Assembly: GCF_000230695.2 (NCBI RefSeq)
Contig: NC_020541.1
Coordinates: 2,666,001 to 2,730,000 of the forward strand
Reading direction: 5' to 3'
Length of the DNA: 64,000 nt
Source of the DNA: Rhodanobacter denitrificans
Lineage (GTDB): Bacteria; Pseudomonadota; Gammaproteobacteria; Xanthomonadales; Rhodanobacteraceae
A model generated the notes under the pieces. The model worked only from the letters and a program-made list of their open reading frames with translations, had not been told where the DNA came from and did not search any database. Shown in pieces: positions 9,201 to 17,218 of this stretch (positions are counted from its first letter, which is position 1; each line of letters starts with the position of its first letter). A program made the translations under genes and the position numbers.

Positions 9201-11060
9201 TCACGGACCGATCGCCGAGATGCGGGTGGCCCAGTTGCCCAGCGCACCGCGCGTACCGCCGCACTGGAACCGCGGGGCAGTCAGGTACTGGCTAAGGGTG
9301 CAGGTCTGGGCGATGTATTCGGAGGCAGTCCAGATCGTGTTGCCGTCGGCCGCCGCCGCGCCGTAATCGCCCCAGCGCGGACGATCGCCGGCGAGGTAGG
9401 GGATGCCGGTGAAGCCGTCCCACGGCCCCGCACCCGCCGCGGCGATATGCACCTCGCCGGCGCCGAGCTTCGCGTCCAGCCCGGCATAGCCGGCGCCCGG
9501 ATGATCGTTCGGGCCGACCACGGTGAACGCGATGACGCCGCGCCCGCTTTGCGTGACGGCCGCCGCACCGTAGGTCAGGTTCGCGTCGGGCAAGGCCAGC
9601 GTACCGTTGGCGGAGAGACCGCCGGACGCCGGATTGATGACGAAGTAGTTGATGCCCGAGCCGTGGCTGCCATCGGCCAGCAGCACGTCGGTATCCAGCG
9701 TGCCCCAGAGCTTGCCGTTGGCGTAGCTCACCTGCTGCATGCGCGAGTCGTTCACCGCCATCGGGCGCGGCGTCGGATAGACGATGTTCGGGTAGCCGAG
9801 ATAGGTCGGCGCGCAGCCGGTCAGGGCAAAGCAGTCGCGCAGCGGCGCACTGCCCGGCTTCTGCCGTGCCAGGCTGCTCGGCACGGCATAGGTCTGCACG
9901 GTCAGCGGCGACACGTTCAGCGTCAGCGCCGCCGGCGCGCTGTCGATGGCCTGCGTGTTCGACACCGACCACAGCCACAGCGTGTTCGAGACGCCCGAGT
10001 CGTAGAACACCGCGTCCGAGCTCAGCAGGTACTCGGTGCCGCCGCGCGTGTCGACATACTGCCCGCCGGAGGAGATGGCCGGCCAGACCGTGAACGCGGG
10101 CGCGGGAATGCTCGGGTCGCCACCGTTGAACAGCGCCACGTTCGGCGCAGCGGCACCGGTTGCCAGCGCCTGCTTGGAGATGGCGTAGATCTGCGCGCCG
10201 TAGAAGCCGTTGTCGAACAGCGCGAACTCGTTGGTGGTCAGGAAGATCGCATGGGCATCGGCGCCGATGTGCGGGTAATCGCCCAGGCAGAAGCCGCCCG
10301 CGCAGCTGTGGTCCGGCGTGCCGTCGGTGCCGTTGTTCTGCACCGGCAGCCGGTAGATGGTCCAGGCCCCAGTGGGGTCGGCACTCTGGCTGACGGCGAT
10401 GTCCAGATGGTTGGTGCCGGCCAGCGACGAGGTGGTGCCGACGCGGTCCAGCGTGAGCACGACCTGGAACCAGCGCTGCGTGCCGGCATCGTAGTAACAG
10501 GACGGGTCGGTGATGCTCGGCCCGTACGCCCCGGTCGTGCGGTTGATCGCCGCGGGGTAGCCGTAGAAGGTGTTGAGATCGACCGGACCGACGAGCTCGT
10601 TGCCGGCCTTGTCATAGATCGCCAGCACGTCGTTGACGCTTTCCATGACGAAGCCGTTGCCGGCGCACAGGCCCTGGTCGGGCGGCTCCACCGAGAACTG
10701 GTTGCCGCCGTTGGCATAACGCTGGTCATGGAAATCGAGGCCATCGAAACCGCCCAGCAACTGCGGGTTCGCCTTCGCGCGGCGGGCCGTTCCCATCCGG
10801 TTGCTGCCGGCGTGACCGCGGGCAATGCTGCGGTTCACCACTGGCTGCGGCCCGAGTTCGCCGCCGGCGCCCGAACCGGCCTCTCCCGCGGTCATGGCCG
10901 GATCCAGTTCCAGGTTCGTCAGCGCCTGCCCGCCCACGGGCGTGGTCGTGGGCGTGGTGGTACCTGCCTTGTGCAGCTTGAGGGTGGTTGGCGTCGCCGC
11001 CAGTGCGCCGGTGGCAAACGCCACGGCCGCCACTGCGACGAGCAGTCGAGTCTTCATCAT
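9201..11060 (-). CDS. Large secreted protein, probable beta-propeller-like, function unknown
   Basis: A 619-residue exported protein. It starts MMKTRLLVAVAAVAFATGAL, a clear signal peptide, with GGGAGA seven bases before the ATG at 11060. A Thr/Pro-rich stretch follows (TTTPTTTPVG). The mature body is rich in Gly, Asn, Trp and aromatic residues and has several cysteine pairs (CYYDAGTQRWFQ, CAGGFCLGDYPHIG). It contains repeated blocks such as YDAGTQRWFQVVLTLD and GDYPHIGADAHAIFLTTNEF, the kind of repeats seen in secreted blade-type proteins. I do not recognise a catalytic motif. Neighbours give no functional clue: the upstream DNA is a decayed reductase gene. It could be an extracellular binding protein or enzyme. 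Confidence 0.75.
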   Translation of the reverse strand: MMKTRLLVAVAAVAFATGALAATPTTLKLHKAGTTTPTTTPVGGQALTNLELDPAMTAGEAGSGAGGELGPQPVVNRSIARGHAGSNRMGTARRAKANPQLLGGFDGLDFHDQRYANGGNQFSVEPPDQGLCAGNGFVMESVNDVLAIYDKAGNELVGPVDLNTFYGYPAAINRTTGAYGPSITDPSCYYDAGTQRWFQVVLTLDRVGTTSSLAGTNHLDIAVSQSADPTGAWTIYRLPVQNNGTDGTPDHSCAGGFCLGDYPHIGADAHAIFLTTNEFALFDNGFYGAQIYAISKQALATGAAAPNVALFNGGDPSIPAPAFTVWPAISSGGQYVDTRGGTEYLLSSDAVFYDSGVSNTLWLWSVSNTQAIDSAPAALTLNVSPLTVQTYAVPSSLARQKPGSAPLRDCFALTGCAPTYLGYPNIVYPTPRPMAVNDSRMQQVSYANGKLWGTLDTDVLLADGSHGSGINYFVINPASGGLSANGTLALPDANLTYGAAAVTQSGRGVIAFTVVGPNDHPGAGYAGLDAKLGAGEVHIAAAGAGPWDGFTGIPYLAGDRPRWGDYGAAAADGNTIWTASEYIAQTCTLSQYLTAPRFQCGGTRGALGNWATRISAIGP

Positions 11061-11142
11061 GTCGGTCTCCCGTTCGTGAGTAGGTGACCGCGTCCCCTGG
11101 GACGCCGGGGTCGGTCGTGCCGACGGGCGTCCACGCAAGTAC

Positions 11143-11159
11143 GCATATTGGACATATGC
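11143..11159. promoter_or_regulatory. Palindrome in the promoter region of the secreted-protein gene
   Basis: GCATAT-TGGAC-ATATGC is a 6+5+6 perfect inverted repeat, 83 bases upstream of the secreted-protein start. It is the only AT-rich symmetric element in this GC-rich stretch, so it is a candidate regulator site. No cognate regulator gene is adjacent. Confidence 0.35.
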
Positions 11160-11189
11160 GCCCGGCCACGATACGCGCGCCCGAGGGAA

Positions 11190-11785
11190 GTCACCATCCC
11201 CCCTCTGGAACCAGCCGGTTCGCGCCGGCATGCCGGCGCCGAAGCCGCCGATCCGCGGGCGCGGGGTTGCTGCACACCGCGTGCAGACGGAAGGCCGGAT
11301 GGGTTTGCGCCAGCGCCGCCAGCAGCTGGCCGAACACCTGTTCCCGCGCACTGCGCACGCCGTAGTAGAGGTGTACGCGACGCCCGGGCTGCGCGGCGAG
11401 ACACCCGCGCAGCATGCACAGCGGGGCGTGATCCCGATGCCGCCGGCGATCAGCACCACCGGCACGTCGAGGCCGGGATCGAGCACGAAGCGGCCGGCCG
11501 GCGCCTTCATCTTGAGCACGTCGCCGACGTGCACCGCGTCATGGAAATGGTTCGCGACCTTTCCCGCCGGAAGCTCCGGCCGGCCGGCGCCGGCGTGCGC
11601 TTGACCGTGATGCGATAGTGCGTCGGATCGGGCGGCGCGGACAGCGAACAGCAGCGGACGAGCGGGCTGGCCTGGTCGTCCCCGGCGACGGCGGCGAAGG
11701 TCAGGAACTGGCCGGGCAGGAACGCGGGCAACGCCGCGCCATCCAGCGGTGCCAGGTAGAACGAACAACGGATGGAAGCTTGGGC
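11190..11785 (-). pseudogene. Relic of an FNR-type flavin oxidoreductase (frameshifted, truncated)
   Basis: Conceptual translation on the minus strand follows one ferredoxin-NADP-reductase-like module through three frames. The first part (about 11770-11600) reads FYLAPLDGAALPAFLPGQF and RCCSLSAPPDPTHYRITVKR, the FAD-binding RxYS-type region. The second (about 11595-11430) reads ANHFHDAVHVGDVLKMKAP and VVLIAGGIGITP, the NAD-binding entry. The third (11415-11250) reads RVHLYYGVRSAREQVFG and FRLHAVCSNP. Both ends and the 2Fe-2S domain expected at the C-terminus are missing. At least two frameshifts separate the parts, so no functional protein can be made. The family (MOSC/FNR/ferredoxin or flavohemoglobin reductase) is inferred from these motifs. 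Confidence 0.75.
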
Positions 11786-12240
11786 ATGGGCCGAAATCGC
11801 CCGTCAGGACGAGCTCAAGCTACGCCACGCGCCGATACCCATATTGACCATGATGAAAAGAGCCCGAAGGCGCTGCGGACCCTGCGAGCGGCGGCGCGGC
11901 GGCGCGCCGACTTCCGCCTCTCGCGCCAAGCCGAGGGGCACCGCAGGAAAATCACCGGCTGATCTGTATCAGTGCGGCCCACAGGGCCGGGTCGTATAAA
12001 AGCGACAACTCTCCGGGAAGGAGAGTATCGATGCGATTTCGAGCTGCCGTCGCATTCACGCTGCACGGCATCCCGCCATGCATCGAGTGCAGGCCACAAG
12101 AGTGCATCCCATACGCGACCGGGCTTTTGCGACAACGGTCGTACCACTCGACCTCGACCCGCCAGGACAGACCCCGGGAAGGATTATTTCCGGGATTACC
12201 CATGAATGTCGGAAGACCCATACAGAGGGAACGCGACGCC
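11786..12240. promoter_or_regulatory. Leader region of the heme operon
   Basis: About 450 bases precede cpfC. A strong ribosome-binding site (GGGAAGGAGAG) stands six bases before an ATG at 12031 that is in frame with cpfC for 70 codons without a stop. The encoded extension (rich in Cys, Arg and Pro) is not part of any known ferrochelatase. It could be a leader peptide fused in frame by chance, or the true start of an extended protein. GTATAAAAG near 11993-12001 is a candidate -10 region. Confidence 0.4.
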
Positions 12241-13191
12241 ATGTCGCAACAAACCACCGGGCTGCTGCTCATGGCGTACGGCACGCCGCACGGTCCCGAC
12301 TCCATCGATTCCTTCTACACCCACATCCGTCACGGACAGCGTCCATCCGACGCGCTATTGCAGGAGCTCAGGAACCGCTACCAGGCCATTGGCGGCACCT
12401 CGCCGCTCGCCCACATCACGAAAGCGCAGGCAGACGCGCTGGCGACACGGCTGAATGCCCGCCACGCCGATCAGCGATTCAAGCTGTACATCGGTCTGAA
12501 ACACGCGGAGCCGTTCATTGAAGATGCCGTCGAAGCCATGCACCACGATGGCATCACGCAGGCCGTTGCCCTGGCGCTGGCACCTTACGATGCCAACGCC
12601 AGCGTCCACGGTTACGGCGAGCGCGCACAGGGTGCAGCTGCGTGGCTGGGCGGACCTGCGATAACGGTCGTGTCCGACTGGTGCCGGCAAGGAAAATTCG
12701 TACGTTACTGGGCCGAGCAGATCCGGACTGCCCTCGCGGTCATCCCCGAGGATGACCTGCGCACGACCGTCGTCATTTTCTCCGCGCACAGCTTGCCCGC
12801 GGCGATGCTGGGTCCCCCCGACCGCTACCCGCGCCAGCTGGAAGAAAGCGCACGATCAATCGCCCAGGCGGCACACCTGAAACACTACGCAACCGGATGG
12901 CAGAGCGCAGGAAGAACCGCCGATTCGTGGCTGGGCCCGGACATCCGCGAGCTGACCCGTGATCTGTGGAGCCGCGGCGGCTACCGCACCTTCGTCTACT
13001 GTGCGACCGGATTCGTCGCCGACCATCTCGAGGTTCTCTACGACCTGGACGTCGAATGCCGGGCGGTCGTAACGGCCCTGGGAGGGCGTTATATCCGCCC
13101 CGCCATGCCAAACACCGCCCCCCTGTTCATTGACTGCCTGGCCGATGCGGCAAGCGACGCTTTGGCGCACCAGGCGGGGGTGCCCGCATGA
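12241..13191 (+). CDS. cpfC: Coproporphyrin III ferrochelatase (Gram-positive type)
   Basis: A 316-residue enzyme that inserts Fe(II) into coproporphyrin III to give coproheme, in the cytoplasm. The sequence is of the Bacillus HemH/CpfC type (310 residues), not the longer proteobacterial protoporphyrin ferrochelatase. It has no [2Fe-2S] cysteine cluster at its end. Key residues known from the Bacillus subtilis enzyme fall at the same numbers: Tyr13 in MAYGTP, His183 in FSAHSLP and Glu264 in DHLEVLYD. TGWQSAGRTADSWLGPDI also matches the substrate-cleft motif. The start at 12241 (MSQQTTG) fits the family; GAGGG lies about 12 bases upstream. The stop overlaps the cgoX start (ATGA), so the genes are translationally coupled. 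Acquisition by transfer is an inference. Confidence 0.93.
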   Translation: MSQQTTGLLLMAYGTPHGPDSIDSFYTHIRHGQRPSDALLQELRNRYQAIGGTSPLAHITKAQADALATRLNARHADQRFKLYIGLKHAEPFIEDAVEAMHHDGITQAVALALAPYDANASVHGYGERAQGAAAWLGGPAITVVSDWCRQGKFVRYWAEQIRTALAVIPEDDLRTTVVIFSAHSLPAAMLGPPDRYPRQLEESARSIAQAAHLKHYATGWQSAGRTADSWLGPDIRELTRDLWSRGGYRTFVYCATGFVADHLEVLYDLDVECRAVVTALGGRYIRPAMPNTAPLFIDCLADAASDALAHQAGVPA

Positions 13192-14639
13192 CCGGGCAGC
13201 CGCTGCACGCCGCCATTATCGGTGGCGGCATCACCGGACTCACCGCGGCCTTCTATCTGCAACGCCGACTGGAGGACATGGGCTCGGCGCCGAGGCTTGC
13301 GTTACTGGAGTCGGAGCCTCGGCTCGGCGGGAAGATCAGGACGACGATCCGCGACGGCTTCCTGATGGAACACGGCCCCGACTCCTTCGTGGCGAGCAAG
13401 AAGGGCGCCTACCAGCTCGTGCAGGACATCGGCCTGGAAAACGAGCTGGTACGCAACCACACGGGGCAGGCCTTCATCGCGCGAGGCGATCGGCTCTATC
13501 CGATCCCTGCCGGCACGATGATGGGCATTCCCGTCAGGCTGTGGCCGCTCCTGAGGTCGCCGCTGCTCTCCCCGCTAGGCAAGATGCGGGTAGTCCAGGA
13601 TCTGTTCTGGCAGCGGAAGGAACCCGGCGGCGACCAGCCGGTCGGCGATTTTTTCCGAAGGCATCTGGGGAATCACATCGTCGATCGCCTGATCGAGCCG
13701 CTGCTGTCGGGCATCTACGCCGGCGACATCGACCACTACAGCCTGCAGGCCCTGTTCCCGCAGATCCATCAGCTGAGCAAAAACCGCCGCAGCCTGATCC
13801 GCGCGATGAGCGGAGCATACGCCCATGTCAGGCAGGCGCCCGCCGGCAAAGCCCAGGGGCAATTCCTCAGCTTCAAGACGGGGCTGCAGTCACTGACCGC
13901 GCGGATCGAAAGTCGCCTGAAGTCGTGCACGATCATGAAAGGCAGCCCCGCAAGAGCCATCCGCAGGCAGGGCGGGCACTATCGCGTGGAGCTGGACGAT
14001 GGGCGCACGCTGGACGCCTGCTCGATCATCCTGGCCGTACCGGGCTCCGCCGCCGTGAAGCTGTTTCCTGCCGCAGGAAATGCCATCTCGCCCGTGCTGC
14101 TGACTCCGCCGACGTCCGTCGCCAATGTCGTGATGGCGTTCCCGCAGGGAACCGCAGGCATGTCGCTGAACGGCACCGGCTTCGTAGTGCCACGCGGGTC
14201 GGGGCATGCGATCACGGCGTGCACCTGGGCGCACCTCAAATGGCCTCACGTGGCCCCGAACGGCGCGGCGTTACTGCGCTGCTACATCGGTGGCCCGCAT
14301 GACGCGCAACTTGTCGACGAGTCCGACGCCACCATCGTCGACACCGTCATGGCCGATTTGCGGCACCTCATGGCGCTTCGCGAAACACCGGCCTTTTACC
14401 AGGTGACCCGCTGGAAGCACGCGATGCCGCAGTACTCGGTAGGCCATCTCGAGCGCCTCGGGGACACCCGCAGGACCATCGCCACGCAGTTCCCTGGCGT
14501 CTTCCTGGCCGGCGCCACCTACGGAGGCGTGGGCCTGCCGGACTGCATTCGACAGGGGGAGCAGGTCGCGCACGACCTGGTCGACCATCTGGCGCAAAGA
14601 AACCTGTTGAACTCACGAGAGGCATCACATGTTGATTGA
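13188..14639 (+). CDS. cgoX: Coproporphyrinogen III oxidase, FAD-dependent (HemY/CgoX type)
   Basis: A 483-residue flavoprotein that oxidises coproporphyrinogen III to coproporphyrin III with O2. The FAD-binding fold opens at residue 8 (AIIGGGITGLTAAFYLQRR), followed by LESEPRLGGKIRTT and MEHGPDSF, both hallmarks of the HemY/PPOX family. The C-terminal FAD motif is FLAGATYGGVGLPDCIRQG. The length matches Bacillus HemY (about 470). By sequence alone a protoporphyrinogen oxidase is possible, but its place between cpfC and chdC argues for coproporphyrinogen as substrate. It overlaps cpfC by four bases upstream and the DinB-like gene by 11 bases downstream. Confidence 0.92.
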   Translation: MTGQPLHAAIIGGGITGLTAAFYLQRRLEDMGSAPRLALLESEPRLGGKIRTTIRDGFLMEHGPDSFVASKKGAYQLVQDIGLENELVRNHTGQAFIARGDRLYPIPAGTMMGIPVRLWPLLRSPLLSPLGKMRVVQDLFWQRKEPGGDQPVGDFFRRHLGNHIVDRLIEPLLSGIYAGDIDHYSLQALFPQIHQLSKNRRSLIRAMSGAYAHVRQAPAGKAQGQFLSFKTGLQSLTARIESRLKSCTIMKGSPARAIRRQGGHYRVELDDGRTLDACSIILAVPGSAAVKLFPAAGNAISPVLLTPPTSVANVVMAFPQGTAGMSLNGTGFVVPRGSGHAITACTWAHLKWPHVAPNGAALLRCYIGGPHDAQLVDESDATIVDTVMADLRHLMALRETPAFYQVTRWKHAMPQYSVGHLERLGDTRRTIATQFPGVFLAGATYGGVGLPDCIRQGEQVAHDLVDHLAQRNLLNSREASHVD

Positions 14640-15111
14640 AAACCTTGGCACGACTCGCGAGAAGCTCCTGGCCAGCCTCGAAGGCCTGACGGAAGAGCAG
14701 TTGAATGCGAAGCCGCATACCGGCGGGCCCTCGATCGGCCAGATCGTTCACCACCTTTACGCGAGCGAGCGGGAAACCGCGGCCATGGTGCTCGATGCAC
14801 TGCAGTCCCGCAGCGGGAAGGTCGAGGAAAAGGACGCGTCGCTTCTGGCGGCCGGCCTGCAGCAAGGCTGCGATGAGGAGCAGGCAACCGCCGAGCGATT
14901 CACCAAGGCGCAGCTGATCCGCTTGCTGGAGGAATCGCGCTTCAGGGACCTGCAGTCGGTATTCAACGAAACGCACGAATGCGTCCTGGCCGAGCGGTCA
15001 CTGGAGCATCCCGCCTTCGGCAGGGTCAGCCTGAAGAACCTGCTCGACACCATCTGGATCCACGACGAGCTTCACGGCAAGCAGATTGCGGCGATCAGGC
15101 AGTCGCTTTGA
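14629..15111 (+). CDS. DinB-family (four-helix, metal-binding) protein in the heme operon
   Basis: A 160-residue all-helical protein. Histidines at the DinB/YfiT positions are visible: QIVHHLYASERET (about residues 43-55) and IWIHDELHGKQI (about residues 144-155). These normally bind one divalent metal in a four-helix bundle. Members act as thiol-dependent S-transferases or have unknown roles. Its start overlaps the end of cgoX, with GAGAGG upstream, and chdC follows after 32 bases, so it belongs to the same transcript. No such protein is part of the standard coproporphyrin pathway. A role in metal delivery, thiol protection or heme handling is speculation. Confidence 0.85.
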   Translation: MLIENLGTTREKLLASLEGLTEEQLNAKPHTGGPSIGQIVHHLYASERETAAMVLDALQSRSGKVEEKDASLLAAGLQQGCDEEQATAERFTKAQLIRLLEESRFRDLQSVFNETHECVLAERSLEHPAFGRVSLKNLLDTIWIHDELHGKQIAAIRQSL

Positions 15112-15143
15112 CACTCCCAACATAGTCACGGAAAGCAACCAAC

Positions 15144-15812
15144 ATGCGAACTCAGTACACCGCACAGCTGGCGATAAAGTACACGTCGGCATGGCACGAA
15201 TCGGAGAAGGGCGACAGGATCGCCGCCATCAAGGAAGTGGTCGACATCTTCCGGAAATACGAAGACCGGGTGGGATTGCGTGGAACCTACGTGGTCCAGG
15301 GCTTCCAGGCCCATACGGACATCCTCTTCTGGATGTTCGCCGATCATTTCAACGACATCCAGGATCTGCAGCTGGAGATCAGGCGCTCGTCCTTTGGCCG
15401 GTATATAACCACGCCCCACGCCTTTACCGGAGTCACCAAGCCGTTCGAATTCTCCGAACACCCGACGTCCTTCGCGATCGGCATGCGGCCGAGGGAATAC
15501 CTGTGCTTTTACCCCTTCATTCGCAAGCCGGAATATTATCTGTTGCCGAAATGGGAGCGCAAAGCACTCATAGGGGATCATGGCGATATCGGCCACGAAT
15601 TCACGCCCGACATCCTCACCAATGGCGTCTATGGCTTCGGGCTCGGCGATTACGAGTGGCTGTTGACCTTCGAAACCAACGATCTGCAACGGCTCGTCGA
15701 CTGCGTGCGAAAGCTGCGGGAGTCCAAGTCGAGACTGTATATGCAGGACGAGCACCCCTTTATCGTGGGGCGGTATTTCGAACTGGAAGCCGGCCTGTTG
15801 CAATATGGCTGA
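15144..15812 (+). CDS. chdC: Coproheme decarboxylase (chlorite dismutase-like, HemQ)
   Basis: A 222-residue protein of the chlorite-dismutase fold that oxidatively decarboxylates coproheme to heme b with H2O2. Conserved points are the catalytic-tyrosine region KPEYYLLP (Tyr132), the proximal histidine in IGDHGDIG (His146), and GLGDYEWLLTFE (about residues 170-181). The GDYEWLL form resembles actinobacterial ChdC more than the firmicute DDWEWGV form. It lacks the extra N-terminal stretch of some homologues but is otherwise full length. It is the last gene of the cpfC-cgoX-dinB-like-chdC set and completes the route from coproporphyrinogen to heme. It could in principle be another Cld-family enzyme, but context strongly favours ChdC. 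Confidence 0.9.
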   Translation: MRTQYTAQLAIKYTSAWHESEKGDRIAAIKEVVDIFRKYEDRVGLRGTYVVQGFQAHTDILFWMFADHFNDIQDLQLEIRRSSFGRYITTPHAFTGVTKPFEFSEHPTSFAIGMRPREYLCFYPFIRKPEYYLLPKWERKALIGDHGDIGHEFTPDILTNGVYGFGLGDYEWLLTFETNDLQRLVDCVRKLRESKSRLYMQDEHPFIVGRYFELEAGLLQYG

Positions 15813-15961
15813 CAACGAGGGGTGGCACCGGGAGGTGGCCACTCCGACCTACGCCCAGTTCGCGGGCCTTCAGGCCGACGGCTTCGGCCACCGTCACGGC
15901 GCAGCGTGGCAGCAGTCACCCGGCGGAGAGCGCCGCCGGTGCCGCCCCGTCGCCGCACCCT

Positions 15962-16765
15962 TCACGGCCCCAGGATCCGCGGCACGAGCGCGTGCCATCC
16001 CGGCGTGTCCCACAGCAGGTGGACGGCGACGGCGAAAGGCAGGTACAGGCCCAGCCATACCAGGTAGGCCCGGTGCACCGTCCGATGCCGGGCCACGTCC
16101 CACACGAACAGCGGTGATACCGCCAGCAGCGTGTAGAGATCGGTCGAGAGCGGGCTGACCGGGGCGGTGGTCGGCAGCCAGGCGATCCGGTCCATCGCCG
16201 CCTGCAACGGCGTGGCGACGGCCAGGAACATCATCCGCTTGTGAAAGCCGGGATCGGCGTGCCGTGCCCGCAACGCCAGCACGATGCAGAGCGGAAAGAA
16301 GATGCCGATGCGCGTCTGCAGCAACGCGATGTTGTCGAGGAAATGAAGCGTCTGCCGCAACTGTTCCCGCACCGGCGGCGGTGCTGCCTGGGCGCCGTTC
16401 CAGACCTGCTGGTAGATCGTCGGGACGAGGATGAAGCCGACCACGACGATGGCCGGAACGAGCACGAAGGCCGCGCGCCCCAGCAGCATGTGTCGATCGC
16501 GCCGGCCGGTCGCCATCAGCCAGGCCTGGGTGAGCAGCAACAGCAGGAAGGCGCCCATCAGGACCGCGTGCACGTGCAAGATCGGCGGGAACGGCGGCCT
16601 TGCCCCGGCCCGCACCATGGCAAGTTTGCCGAGCGAGTCCGGAATGAAGCCGGCCAGCGTAATGGCGATGAAGAAAGCCGCCATGAAAACCCAGATCCAG
16701 CGGTCGATCGCCAGGGCAAACGGCCTGGCAGGCACATAGAGCGCTTGCGCGTGGTTCGTGGTCAT
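15962..16765 (-). CDS. Multi-pass membrane protein, unknown function
   Basis: A 267-residue inner-membrane protein with about seven hydrophobic helices, for example IWVFMAAFFIAITLAGFI, AVLMGAFLLLLLTQAWLM and FVLVPAIVVVGFILVP. Histidines sit at helix ends (ILHVHAVLMG, LRARHADPGFHKR), an arrangement seen in heme-binding or DUF2306-like membrane proteins. That is only a resemblance. The start at 16765 (MTTNHAQ) has GGGGG seven bases upstream. It is convergent with chdC, 149 bases away, and is not in the heme operon. Confidence 0.7.
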   Translation of the reverse strand: MTTNHAQALYVPARPFALAIDRWIWVFMAAFFIAITLAGFIPDSLGKLAMVRAGARPPFPPILHVHAVLMGAFLLLLLTQAWLMATGRRDRHMLLGRAAFVLVPAIVVVGFILVPTIYQQVWNGAQAAPPPVREQLRQTLHFLDNIALLQTRIGIFFPLCIVLALRARHADPGFHKRMMFLAVATPLQAAMDRIAWLPTTAPVSPLSTDLYTLLAVSPLFVWDVARHRTVHRAYLVWLGLYLPFAVAVHLLWDTPGWHALVPRILGP

Positions 16766-17218
16766 GACGCCCCCGATTAGCTCTTTCCACAGCGGACGGC
16801 TCGGCCCGGATCGGCCACCGTGTCGATCACGGTGCCGGGAGCACGGCTGAGCCCGATGGCACATCGCGCCGCCATTTACCCGGGGAAACCCAGGAGCGCG
16901 GTGGCGTTCGTGCCTGCCCCGAAACGTTGTTTCCCCCTCACTACTTCATCGCACATGGCGCGCGATCGAACACGGCGAAGCATTCGCGCACGTCGCCCAT
17001 GGTGAGCCTTCCGGAGTGGAGCCGCAACAGCCGGCTGGATGGCCAAAAACTGCCACGGACAATGTGGCCGTGGAAGGTGTTGCCGCCCGGTTCTCGACCG
17101 GATCGCGGCGAACCGGCCCGTGCGCGGAAAGCGGAAATCGCGCGCCCTTTTCCCGCCGACTCGGGCTAGGCTATCCGCCGCGTCCCCCTGTGCCCGAACC
17201 GACCATGGGAGAACCACG
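16766..17218. other. Intergenic region between divergent genes
   Basis: About 450 bases separate the membrane protein from the TPR lipoprotein. A minus-strand open stretch ending near 16950 (RLTMGDVRECFAVFDRAPCA) is protein-like but has no start codon with a ribosome site. I treat it as chance or relic. GGCTAGGCTAT near 17165 may be the -10 of the lipoprotein gene. I see nothing else. Confidence 0.35.

Noticed and set aside
12031..12240. N-terminal extension as part of CpfC
   Set aside because: Family alignment with conserved Tyr13, His183 and Glu264 numbering fits a start at 12241; the extension is kept only as a leader-region observation.
16850..17110. Minus-strand protein-like stretch ending in MGDVRECFAVFDRAPCAM
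   Set aside because: No start codon or ribosome site and no recognised family; treated as chance or relic.
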